A stretch of 64,000 nt of DNA from Coptis chinensis (taxonomy: Eukaryota > Streptophyta > Magnoliopsida > Ranunculales > Ranunculaceae), in contig CM027378.1 of assembly GCA_015680905.1 (NCBI GenBank), forward strand, positions 59,297,501 through 59,361,500, given 5' to 3'. The position numbers were made by a program, and so were the translations under genes. The notes beneath the pieces were generated by a model. It did not search any database, had not been told where the DNA came from, and was given only the letters and a program-made list of their open reading frames with translations. Shown one piece after another: positions 1 through 10,589 of the stretch; the stretch's first letter is position 1; every line of letters starts with the position of its first letter.

Positions 1-302
1 GTAGAGATGTCCCCATAAGCTTTCAATTCATTCGGACATTTCTAACCTTGTCAAAAGAGGATCCTATTTTGAGAAATACTGGCTCCTCATATACTTTCAA
101 AAAGTTGTTTAAGGTATAGACAACTTTAAAAAGGTTAGAACTGTCCGGATGAGTGATAATGATTTGTTCCAAATATCTGCCACGCAATTTATCTTGTAGG
201 TGCCCGTTGTACGAAACCCTTTCGTATAGATCCCATCCTATATGTGTGTATTGTTTGTTGCTCATATGTGCATTTTTTTTGTTTCCCTTTTGATTTCAAC
301 AG

Positions 303-720
303 GTTGCATGTTGTCTTTGGGAAGCTTGTGCAAGGCCGTCGGACATTGAAAAAGATTGAAAGCTTGAGGTTCCAAGCGGGGGAACCTGCGTTTTTGTGAA
401 AATTGTCAATTGTGGTGAACTTCTTGAAGGTAAGATCTGCCAAGAGTAGCTGCTTTGGAGAGGGAGTCGGTCGGCTTGGCTGATAGAGCTTTATTGTTTA
501 TCACTAAAGATATAGAGCTTTTCAGTTTCTAGATAATTTGTGGTATAATAGATTTTCTTATGAGTTACAACTGAATGTTTTAGGTGTTTGTATGCGAGAA
601 AAGGAAAATCTAAGAAGCCTTCAAGAGGAAGGAGGAGGAAAAGACGAAGATATTCTAGTTCTAAGTCAGATAGTTCATCTGATTCTAGTTCGGAGTTCTC
701 ATCATGCGATCTCTTATGGA
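303..720 (+). pseudogene. SR-cyclophilin (CYP63/CYP95-like) gene fragment
   Basis: Two exon-like blocks with splice sites. Block 1 (303-429), between an acceptor TTTCAACAG and a donor GTAAGA, encodes the end of a cyclophilin peptidyl-prolyl isomerase domain: HVVFGKLVQGRRTLKKIES, then in another frame VPSGGTCVFVKIVNCGEL. One missing base near 365 separates the two frames. Block 2 (584 to about 720, after GTTTTAG) encodes a basic and serine-rich stretch, RKGKSKKPSRGRRRKRRRYS followed by repeated Ser/Asp. Cyclophilin followed by an RS-type tail is the layout of plant nuclear SR-cyclophilins, which associate with splicing factors. The upstream cyclophilin exons are absent. No intact reading frame remains. 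It most likely represents host DNA captured by the surrounding transposon. Confidence 0.72.
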
Positions 721-2228
721 ATGGTAGTTCTACTTGATCAAATCTTTCAGCTAAATTACTCCATTGATCAAATCTTTCAGCTCCCTCTTATATTTTTTGA
801 TTGTTGGAACTACAGGTTTTCCTTGGTCAAGATAGCGTCTGTGATGTTGAAGGAAATGAGTTACCCTCGTCGGTGTATGTTTCTCGTGAGAAAAAACCGG
901 GCTTTGATCACCATAAGAAAAGGGGCAATGCATGCTCGGTAAGAATGAGTTTTAAACAAAACTATTTCACCAAGACTAAAAGCATTATTTTTTTTTTAAA
1001 ACTTATTTCTTATTTAGCATCAGTGTTATGAAAAGTGCTAAGTGAGCGGTGGAAGGGCACTTAAGTTGTCTAGGTGGGGCTATGGCGATTTTTTTCCTAC
1101 AAAAAATGAAGAAATTAAACTTTACTTCTTAAAAATGCACAAGAGTTTGTGGTGCCTGACCAGTATAATCTGTTTTCTTTGGACTTTTACTGATAATGTC
1201 TGATATTCTGGCACTGGTTTTATAGGTTTTCTGATTCTATATTCTCAATGTGTAATATTCAAGGTGTTATGATTATGGCAGTTATTCCCAAAATATTTTT
1301 AGTTGCCTGTTTGTATTTTGGCAGTTGTTTATGATTATGGCTGTTCTTTTCTTTATAAATATTTTTAGTTAGTTTGTATTTTTGTTTGCAGAATCTCATG
1401 TGTGGAAAGAACTTGAGTTCACGATCACAAGGGCCAACTTAGTTTGTGGATCAGATTTTTGCCCATGTGTAACAATTACAGGACGAAATTCTGACAAATG
1501 ATGTCATGGAAAAATTACTTTTATACAAGCAGATATTTACCATAAGTAGAATTCTGCAAACCAAATTTGTTTCTAGAGTTTTGTTCTTAGGTTAAAATCT
1601 GGCATTAAGATGAGTTCAAGGAGGTCATAATAACCTTTTCCTCCCCCGGTTCTCGCACAAGTTCATTTGAAGGCTAATTTCCTTCCATTATCTCCTTCAA
1701 AAGTTCTTTGATCCAAGACTGAACCCAACAAAGTTATCACAGATCGGGGCTATCGGAACTTACATTGTAAGCTCCACCCAAACTATCTTCCTATTTTAGG
1801 TCTCCACGAATATTTCCTCTACTCTTATATGGTTTTGGAATTTAGATTTAAGGCTTCCACCACGTGCTTGTTGAATTCCTTACTAACTTCAATGAGATAA
1901 TGCTACTGACTGTGAGAATGATGGAGGACTTCCGAGGCTAGCACGAAAAAATACGGTGAAGAATCTAGAAACATGTGGAGTTCTTGCGGGTTCACCGGTA
2001 AGCATCACTAGTTTTTACGGTGCGGCGTTTGCTCATTCTTTAATATCATTGGCTCTGAATTACCTTTCGGTTCATTTTTGGTATTATTTTGTTGGGCGAC
2101 TTGGACTGTTTAGAGATGTTAGAATAATCCTCTTATGTCTCGACTTAATTATTGGTATCAAATTCTTTTTCATATGTCTTTGCCTATGTTTTTTCCCTTA
2201 CGGTGGATGCATTTTTGAAATTTGATTG
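721..2228. other. Unrecognised interior of CACTA-1
   Basis: AT-rich sequence with several short open frames and no protein I recognise. The frame at 801-933 reads like real coding sequence (for example [16 protein letters not shown]) and could be another captured exon. A possible exon start follows the acceptor-like TTTGTTTGCAG near 1390. Neither could be assigned. The run before 2229 looks like intron leading into the RRM exon. Confidence 0.3.
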
Positions 2229-2519
2229 TATGGTTACGAGGTGTATGTTGGTGGTATTCCACATGATGCTTCTGAGAAGGATCCAAAGGGCTTTTGTGAG
2301 TCAGTAGGAGAAGTCACTGAGGTAATGTTTATGGTTTTTATGGTGGTTTTACCTCCCTTCGTTACACCTAAAGATTTAAGATTGACATTTTTGCTATTGC
2401 ACGTCAGGATGATGAAAGGCAAAGACTCGCGAGAGAATAAGGGTTATGCGTTTGTTACCTTTAGGACTAAAGATTTGGCTGCTAAGGCCATTGAGGATCT
2501 GAATAATACTGAATTTCAA
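2229..2519 (+). pseudogene. LIF2/hnRNP-Q-like RRM protein fragment, two exons and one intron
   Basis: Exon 1 (about 2229-2321) encodes YEVYVGGIPHDASEKDPKGF and CESVGEVTE, the RNP2 strand and first helix of an RNA recognition motif. Exon 2 (about 2403-2519) encodes RMMKGKDSRENKGYAFVTF and then KDLAAKAIEDLNNTEF, containing RNP1 (KGYAFVTF). The wording closely fits RRM1 of plant LIF2/hnRNP-Q-like acidic RNA-binding proteins. The 81-bp intron 2322-2402 starts GTAATG, but the bases just before GTCAGG read GCAC where an AG acceptor would be expected; it contains no stop, so one frame reads through exon, intron and exon. RRM2, RRM3 and the acidic start are missing. It is a captured fragment of a gene unrelated to the cyclophilin piece in the same transposon. 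Confidence 0.75.
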
Positions 2520-2984
2520 GTAATATTGAAAACAAGTAATTGTCTTTTATAGAACTTCCTTTGTCATTCTGGTACTATATTATGGCGGATGTTCTGTCTG
2601 TTTATTTTCCTTTTATAAAATTTGCATTGGTTTTCTAGTACAATGTTTCATAATGCAGAAAAAAGAAAACAGAGTGATTTGTTAGGCTGTGATAGGTTCT
2701 TGGATTAAATTGATTGCATTAAGCCAGGCTGTGGTAGGTTCTTGGTTGGGTGATTGTGGTTCTCTTTGGCTCATTTCGGTACTGCAGATTAGATTTTGTT
2801 GGTATATGTTGGCTCGTTACAATTTTTTGTATATAGTGTAATATTTGTAATTGGAGATGATATTTGTGTGATGAATGTGATTTTAAGATACATTTCATCT
2901 TTATTTGATGATAAATGACTACAAAAATGGTATTATATTGGGATGATATTGGCAATTTTGTTTTTTTTTTTAATTATTTTTTTT
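2520..2984. other. AT-rich spacer inside CACTA-1
   Basis: Intron-like, T-rich sequence after the RRM exon. It holds two near copies of a short phrase (GGCTGTGATAGGTTCTTGG and GGCTGTGGTAGGTTCTTGG, near 2683 and 2728). No gene seen. Confidence 0.4.
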
Positions 2985-3420
2985 ATTATTTTGATAAATG
3001 GGACATCACTTTTAAAGTGATTTATAGAGTTATTTCACATCACTTTACAAGTAATTTGGAATCTGAATGAAATGTCACTTTCGAAGTGATGTTAATCGGC
3101 CTTATTGATTTCACTTAAAAAGTGATGTTAAACGTTATAACATCACTTGTGGACATCGATTAAAAAGTGATGCAAAATTATAACATCACTTGTGGACGTC
3201 GATTAAAAAGTGATGCAAAGTTATAACATCACTTGTGGATATCGATTAAAAAGTGATGCAAAGTTATAACATCACTTATGGACATCAATTACAAAGTGAT
3301 GTAAAGTAACATCACTTGTGGACATCGTTTAAAAAGTGATGTGGAAAACCCTGACTTTTCACGTCACCACCAGTTACATCACTTGCAAAAGTGACGTCGT
3401 ATATTTTTGACATCACTTAT
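2985..3420. repeat. CACTA-1 subterminal region with a 43-bp hairpin tandem array
   Basis: Units start at about 3117, 3162, 3205, 3248 and 3291. The middle ones repeat every 43 bp and the first and last vary slightly. Each unit contains AAGTGATG followed about 12 bases later by CATCACTT, an 8-bp perfect inverted repeat, so each can form a small hairpin. Looser copies of AGTGAT/ATCACT extend from 2985 to 3420. Subterminal repeats of this type bind the element's own DNA-binding protein (TNPA in En/Spm), so transposase binding sites are the likely role. Confidence 0.75.
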
Positions 3421-3439
3421 AGGGTGATTTTAAATGTCT

Positions 3440-3453
3440 TTTCTGTTGTAGTG
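3440..3453 (-). repeat. CACTA-1 terminal inverted repeat (right copy)
   Basis: Reads TTTCTGTTGTAGTG on the plus strand, so CACTACAACAGAAA on the minus strand. The partner copy lies outside the window. Confidence 0.75.
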
Positions 3454-4439
3454 TATACATACTTGTGGTACTGTTTTGCATGAATATATTTATCTATACA
3501 TATAAGTAGCCGTTGTTGCATATTTAGTATTTATCTACGTATAATTAAACTGTCCTGTTTAATAAGTCGATTTTGTCATGAAAGAGGAGAACATTCCAAC
3601 GAGGGTTAAAATCTGAGTTGGGTAAGTTGTTTCTAAACCCTACGGGATGAAGCTACTCTCTATATGACAATCGCAATCTCAATGAGTATTGACGAAATTG
3701 AATTATTATACAAAACAAGAATCGGATATTAGTCTATGTATAATACGTTGCATGTTTAGTGTTTACGTATTTATTACGTCTTTGCCTATTAGTATATCTG
3801 CGCATACATATAATATCTTTGTATGCTACTGTATCTAGATACGTATGAGTAATTACAACTTGCCTGTTAGTGTAAATATACGTATATGTAATATATATCT
3901 ACCTATTTGCCTACATATACGTATTACTGATGTGTATTTGCCTGTACGTATAAAAGTATTTATTGATGACACAACCTTGCCTATTCGTATTGCTATACGC
4001 ATGAGTAGGGTATCTTCAGATGCTATTATATCTAGTAATGTATAAGTATGTTATATTTGGATGATTAGACTTCAAGTATAAAAGTATGAGTCGTATTTCC
4101 ATGCTTACATGATTTTACTTTCTCCCTTGCATAAATTTTAATTAAAAAAAAAAATAATAATTAGGACCTTGCATAAATTTTAATTCCATAAACCTTAATC
4201 ATATTCTGACGGTGTCTAGGAAACTTGAAAGATTGAGGTTACTTAATTAGAACCGTGCTTGCACGAAAATCCTCTCTCATATATTTTTCTTGTAATCTAG
4301 CTGTTGGTTTATGTACACGTATTCGTAGCTATACTTCTACGTTAGCAACGGCTTAGGCCTACGTTGTTCAACTCTAATGCTTAAAGATAATCATAAAATC
4401 CAAGTAATAATACGTTCCTTCTGTCAATTAGATCTAATT
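3454..4439. other. Unassigned AT-rich sequence before the gag of element A
   Basis: No gene and no TGGCGCC primer site is visible, so A's 5' LTR and primer site are missing or unrecognisable. Between about 3780 and 3985 a phrase TTGCCT(A/G)TTAGT or TTGCCTGTACGTAT recurs five times with ACGTAT motifs, a degenerate repeat. The last 30 bp (TTGCATGAGATTAAGG around 4447) match the gag start of the other Athila copies, so the right edge is A's leader. Confidence 0.4.
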
Positions 4440-4449
4440 TTATACTTGC

Positions 4450-5900
4450 ATGAGATTAAGGTCTGGTTCAACTAAAGAATTTGAACATACTTATCGTAGG
4501 AGAAAATACGATAAACATTTGCGTAAATTCTCACCTCCACAATGTTCTTCATTTATTAATCCAAATCAACAAGATTCCTTGTCATCATTCCCTTCATTCA
4601 TTATGGCTGACGAAAATCCACCAGCTGAGAAGCCCCTTTCGAACTTCTACACAGCATTACAGGAAGGACCTTTTTCCTGCATCAAACTCGTGGATATTGT
4701 CGGTGATTTTCGAATTCCGCCCAATGTTTTTAGTTTGTTACTTGTGTATCATGGTTTGGATCATGAAAAATGGTACAATCACCTTCGTAGGCTTCAGCAA
4801 GTGGCCACAATATTTCACCATCCAGCCGTCTCTAAGGAACAACTCTTGCTGTGGCTGTTTCCATTCACTTTAGCGGATAAAGCGGCGGGAAAACAACCAC
4901 AATCCATAGACACATGGAATAAACTTGTTCAAGCTTTCATTCTACAATTTTATACTCAGAAGAAAACTACTGAAATGCTTCAGAAAATTCAATTCTTTCG
5001 TCATGAATCCTTTACGGAAGCATGGAGTCGATTTACCAATCTTCTTTTAGAATGTCCTCATCACCAGCTAGACAAAGTTATCCTTGTTCGTTCATTCTTT
5101 AATGGACTTTTTGATCATAAAAAAGAAACTCTTGATATAATGAACGGCGGTTGCTTCATGGACAAAGGAGCTACTGAAGCATATACTTTTCTTGAAAAAC
5201 AAGTGAAAAGAGGTACACATTGGGGTAACACTGATTCTTCTAGGTCATCTAAGGATACTGTTACAAAAGCTAAGTCTATTTTTGAGGTAAAACCCGATCC
5301 CGAATTGAAGAAACTAATATAATCCCTCACTAAAAAAGTAGATGCTCTTGCAATTCAAGTAAACGATCAACTTCCACAACATGTTATGAACGTTAACAAT
5401 TCCTCGTGTGTTCTATGTCTCAGTCTAGACCATCCCGATACTTATTATCCCTTGTTATATGTCCCCCTTACTTAACCAACAGAAGAGGCATGTGCATTCA
5501 ACATTCTTAATGCACCTTGGAGACAACATCTGAATTTTGCTTGGTGCCCAAATAACCAACAGATGGCTCCTCCAGGTTTCGCCAATCCACCTGTTCGACC
5601 AATCAACAATTTTATTCCATACCGCCAAGGAAATAATCAGCAATACCAACAAAGTTAAAATCTGTTTCAAAATAATTCCAATGCTAACTATCAAAACAAC
5701 CGCAGCCTTGTTCTAGCCAATCCAAATTCTGACTATAATCAACCACTTCTCAGCAATAATTGTGAACTCGTCCCTATTGCACAACCTATGCCTCTTGCTA
5801 CCGATAGGACAAACGAGACTTTCTTCACTTACATGAACCAACAATCCCAAATCCTAACGCCTATCCAACAATCACTTCAATAATTAGCACAAGAAAAGAG
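4450..5900 (+). pseudogene. Element A gag region
   Basis: Starts MRLRSGS, the same start as gag in B, C and D. The Retrotrans_gag-type capsid core follows, with the family phrases VGDFRIPPN, VYHGLDHEKW and FPFTLADKAA in the first 150 residues, then ECPHHQLDKVILVRSFFNGL. The distal part is Asn/Gln-rich and degraded. Gag would form the virus-like particle. It is broken in a few places. The start was chosen by alignment with the other three copies. Confidence 0.8.
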
Positions 5901-6599
5901 TCAGAAAGGCGTGTTTCCGGGCCAAGCAGTTCCAAGCCCTAAGCCAGCGAACACTACTTGTGAAGTCACAAATGCACCTAGTACAAATGCTCTAAACCAA
6001 GGTGAGGTGAATGCAATAACTACTCTTCGTTGGGGAAAAACCGTTGACAATCAAATCCATATGCCGGATGATCAAACAAAAGTAAACGAAGATTCCAATG
6101 AATCTGCTCCCGATAATGAGCGAACAGTGGAAACACCTAGTGCATCAAAGTCACCAACTCAAAAATCGGGAAACGAACAAGCGGATCCTTATGCCAAATT
6201 CTTCCATAAGGCACCATTTCCTGCCCGTTTGGCAAATAATAAACATGATAAAATTTTTGATGAAATTCGAGAAACTTTTAAAAATTTGACAATCAACTTA
6301 CCCTTTCTCGATGCCCTAAAACAATTGCCAAAACATGCAAAATTTCTGAAAGATATGTGCACCACAAAAAGGAGAACAAATGTTCCTCAACAAGCATTCA
6401 TTACCGAACAGTTTCCATCAATCACCGAATACAATGGTATAGTCAAATACAAGGACCCTGGTAGACCAACAGTTTCATGCACATTAGGTGACAAATATAC
6501 GGCCACTGCATTACTAGACCTAGGAGTGAGTGTGAACTTACTTCCTTATTACTTATTCAAACAACTAGGTCTTCATGAGCTTAAACCTACCACGATGAC

Positions 6600-9500
6600 T
6601 GTAACGCCCGTATTTAAAATACGTAATTATTTATTAATTAATTAATTTAATTATTTATTTAAAATTCGCTGGATTGGATTTGGAATATGTGGGCCTGATT
6701 TCTGGGTCCGAGTCTATATTGGGCTTAGGTTTCAAACCCATATATATATATATTCATATTGTTATGGAGAATAGGGTTCTGAGATAATAAAATAATAAAA
6801 ATGGAGGCAGCTCGTTGGAGCGCAACGATTCGAACTAGGAGGAATTCGTCGAGCTGTTAATTAAGGTGAGTAGTTTAGCTTTTCTATTATTTTACGTTTA
6901 TACAGAGATAACTGTATTGTCTAAGATTTCCGCTCTTGTTTCCTTCTCATTCCCGGTTGTTATTCTGCGTATTGTCGTAGGGTTAAAACTTGGAGTATTA
7001 TTAAAACCTATTGTATATTGGTTGTTGTTCTTAATTACCAAGATTTATTGAACTGTTGGAATTGAGGTCGTTAATGGCAAGCGAGCCCTCGCGCCCAAAC
7101 AAAACAGTGGTCCTGTATATGATTTGGAACTGTTTGTATTTCATTTTTCGGTTATACTCTTGTTGTGTTGATTGTATTACTGATTGGAGGTAGTGGGTGA
7201 TGTCGGGGTTGTTGATAGCTTTGAACAGCGTCAATGGAGGTCGAGTTGTTTCTATAAGTGGTGAATGATGTTGGAATCGAGTTGGTTAGTATAGTATAGT
7301 GTGGGTTTTGGTTAGGGATCAAAACCCAACTGTTTTGAAGGGTGTTAATGGTGCTGTTAAAGCTCCCAAATGGTTCGTTAATGGCGGCGACCAGAAATCA
7401 CCCAGTTTAAATTAAACTTTGTTGTTTGGGTTTTGGGTGGGTATTTGAATGGGTTGTTGGTGATGGGATTAGGAGGATTGATTGAGGGGATGAGGGCTAC
7501 GAATGAGGGCTGTGGGGAGCTTGAACAGCCGGCAATGGCGGTCGAGATCTGTTGGAGAGTGATCTCGACAGTTGCTAAAAATCGTGTTGGTGTTAATTAA
7601 AGGTGTTGGGTTTTTCAAAATGAGTCAAACCGATGTGATGAAGTTGGAGGAGGAGAACCCGGTGGTGGCTGGTGGTGGAGGCTGCTGGTGCTGGGGCAGC
7701 TGAGGGAGATGATCAGTTGGGCCTTGGGCAGAAACCTATTAGTTGGGCTGGGCCAAAATTCTATTATTTTGTCTTGGGCCTTAGTTGGTTTCCTTTGGGT
7801 CCGTTTTTAGTTTGTTTTGTTTGGGCCAGTTTAGTTTAAAGTTTTTGGGCCGGTTTCAGTTCAATTTTTGGGTCGAACCCATTTGTGTTTTGGGCCAGTT
7901 CAGTTTAAGTTTTTGGGACAGTTTCATATCTTTTGTTTAGGCCAGTTCTATATTTGTTTGGACCGTTCCATATAACTTAAAATAGATCCAATGGGGTATT
8001 TAAATATTTAGACTTTTGGGTTCTAAGGTTTGGGTTTGGGCTTGGCTAGTTGGGTCCGAACCATTGCCTTAGTCATGAGCCCATGAGCCATGCACCTTTG
8101 CCCTTAGCTATGAACCATGGCTATGACCCTGAACCTGTTGAACATGGAAATGACAGTTTGACTTTGACAAGGACGTGTTGACTTTGACTTTGACCATTGA
8201 CTGTTGACCGTTGACTGTGGAATGTTGACTTTTTCTAGATTTTCACATATTTAAGAATATGGACAAATGTAGTAATAAAATATTGTAGAAAATTGTATAA
8301 CTTTGTTTGTCATTATCTAATTAAGATTTGATGTGAGTAGTGTGTAAAGAATATAAGATTGGCACATATCAAGAGGGAAATTCTTATAAGACTTAGATAT
8401 ATACGTTTTTATGAGAATTAAATTATATACAGACTTAGATTCATGGAATTTAGTATTGGGCTTTGATGGTGAATTGAGTTCACATAAATATATTGAATGA
8501 ATACGTTACAGGATTGATTACTATTATGAGTTGCTACTTAAATGAATTGTAGTATTTATGAAGGCTTGAGATATTCCATATGGTGTAGTGCAATATATAA
8601 TTGGCACGTGAAATAATAAGTTTCGAGATTTGATATAGAGGTATTTGGATATCGTGCAATGAATAGTATTGGCACGTGATAATGTGGATTGTATTATAAC
8701 GAGAAACGTTGAGCTTCAGTACAATTAAGTATACTGGTATGGGATAGAATAAGAATTATTCTGAGATATATATGTATGACATTTGAATAAATTACGTATC
8801 GAAAATCCTGGAACCTAGCTACCACAACTCATGTGATTGGCCCATGTGAAGGGCGTATGTGATATGATTGGCCCTTCGGGAGTTTCAGTGAATCTGAATG
8901 GCCCTTCTGGCGTAGCCGAATGGTGGCTTGATTATTCCGTTCGCAAAATTAGAATGAGATGCGCAATATTTTATGCCGAATAGTGGCAGTACTTACATAA
9001 TGGCTTTCGTGTGAGGGTTACCTAGTGTGCGGCATCCCGCTCAGGGTAGTTATGCACGGAGTGGTTCATTATGTAAGGGGAGGCATGTGGATGTACATGT
9101 TCAGCGTTGGGAAGCGATTGTGGTAGCCAGGGAAACTAGGTAAGACATAGATACGACGTGATTTTAGGGACACGCAAAGAAAGCCTTAATTAATATAATT
9201 ATGGTAATGTGTTGGTTAATGATGTATCTTTAGATAGATGATTGTATATGGTTTTGCATAAGTGTGGGTCAAACTAAGTACTTGGGCAAAGACGACCCAC
9301 TCTGTAATTGAGCATGAAATGCGGTAAGTATAGAATATGCTTGGCTGGTTATTAGTTTAGTTAGAACCTAAGGCGCCTCGTGGAGGAACTAAATGCCTTT
9401 TTATTATGTGTATGGTTTGTTGTGTGGTTAGTGGGAAGTTAAGGCGCCTCAGTGGAGGAACTACCTGCCTTACTTATTGTAGTTGAGAATGTCGTATTAG

Positions 9501-10032
9501 TTGTTGGAAGTTAAGGCGCCTCGGTGGAGGAACTAACTGCCTTATGGATTATGTATAAGTATATGTTGTATTTTAGAGCTACTCACACTAGCATTTTTAT
9601 AATGCTGACCCTATTTGCATGTTTGCTTATCGGGTGTGTTCATTAAATGAACATAGTTGATAAGTCTTGACAAGTTTAGTGTTGAAGAAGGTTGGTTGCT
9701 GCTTGTGGTTTGCGTTAGTGTTGCATTTCAAGATATGTTTTGTTTTCCCTTGAGGTGATATAGATTTTCAGTTGAGACAAGGTTATTTGTATTTTTATTT
9801 GTAAATTTAAATAAAGAGTTATTGAAAAGAGATTTGTAACCTAATCTTATTTGTAAATTTTTGTAATGAAGAGGACTTTTGTTTAAGTGAAAATTTTTAT
9901 TGGTTTTTAATTATCTGCATATTTAAACTGTTTATGGGTTTTTGGAAGTGGAGAGTACGTCACACCTCGGAAATCGAAAAGTCGAGAACAAATATTGTTT
10001 TTCTGAATTCTGTCGAAATTCGGGGTGTGACA
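6600..10032 (+). mobile_element. 3.4-kb solo LTR, probably a Tekay/Del-type chromovirus
   Basis: Begins TGTAACGCCCG and ends CGGGGTGTGACA, with the 5-bp duplication ATGAC at 6595-6599 and 10033-10037. There is no gag or pol and no internal LTR boundary, so this is a single LTR left after recombination. Very long LTRs starting TGTAACGCCC are common in plant chromoviruses of the Tekay/Del group; that family call is inference. The inside has a 70-73 bp repeat near 9370-9540. Orientation is uncertain because the ends are near-symmetric; plus is assumed. Confidence 0.8.
9362..9545. repeat. Three copies of a 70-73 bp repeat inside the solo LTR
   Basis: The phrase AAGGCGCCTC(g)GTGGAGGAACTA recurs at about 9370, 9441 and 9513, each followed by TGCCTT. 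A second loose repeat, TGGCCCTTC with CGAATGGTGGC nearby, lies at 8865-8935. Repeats like these are common in long plant LTRs. Confidence 0.75.
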
Positions 10033-10589
10033 ATGACTCTACAATTAGCCGATCATTCCATTAAGTATCCAAAAGGCATTGTGGAAAACATACTTGTAAA
10101 AGTCTAAAACTTTTTCTATCCCGTCGATTTTGTCATTCTGGATATATAAGTTGCTTATGACTCCATTCCTATCATATTAGGGCGTCCATTCCTAGTAACT
10201 GCTAATGCCCTCATTAATTATAGGGATGGTTCTATGACCATGTCCTTCGGAAATCTTTCGGTCAAGGTTAATGTGTTCAAGTTGATGAAACAAATTCCAG
10301 AGAATGACATTGATGGGAAGGTTAACCTGGTTGACACCCTTGTGCAGGAATATTTCACAAACTCTTTTCCTGAGGATGAAGTACACCAATTCCTTTCATG
10401 TGGTGATTCTGAATTTGATATGGATGCTTATTCACATGATGTAAACGAGTTCTTAGAGTCAATACCACTAATTGACTCTACTACCGTTCTATCAAGCGAC
10501 TTGGATGAACATCAAACTGTTTTCTCTATGGAAGACGACATTCCTCAAGAATCTTTAATACCCACTCCTCCCACCCCTGACTTAAAGCC

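Larger units (their letters stand above)
1..3453 (+). mobile_element. CACTA-1: right part of a CACTA (En/Spm-type) DNA transposon with captured host gene pieces
   Basis: The right end is at 3453, where the sequence finishes TTTCTGTTGTAGTG; its complement starts CACTACAACAGAAA, a typical CACTA terminus. Just inside lie subterminal repeats rich in AAGTGATG/CATCACTT. The left end is outside the window, so the 3-bp target duplication cannot be tested (the flanking bases are TAT). I see no transposase or TNP2-like segment; the visible part holds only fragments of two plant genes with their introns, so the element was probably non-autonomous. Gene capture with introns is known for CACTA families such as Tpn1 of Ipomoea and Tgm-Express1 of soybean. 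Assigning everything from base 1 to this element is inference; only about the last 470 bp are diagnostic. Confidence 0.7.

Noticed and set aside
23-443. Minus-strand frames of 80 and 84 codons at the left edge
   Set aside because: No recognisable domain, and one overlaps the plus-strand cyclophilin exon, which has better support.
538-942. 134-codon open frame
   Set aside because: It is a different frame from the SR-rich exon; the RS-type frame beneath it fits a known protein.
1956-2225. 89-codon hydrophobic open frame
   Set aside because: The T-rich intron-like sequence upstream of the RRM exon yields Phe/Leu/Cys by composition; no family recognised.
3117-3330. Possible CRISPR-like array
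   Set aside because: Repeats are contiguous 43-bp units without unique spacers and lie at a CACTA terminus in a plant genome.
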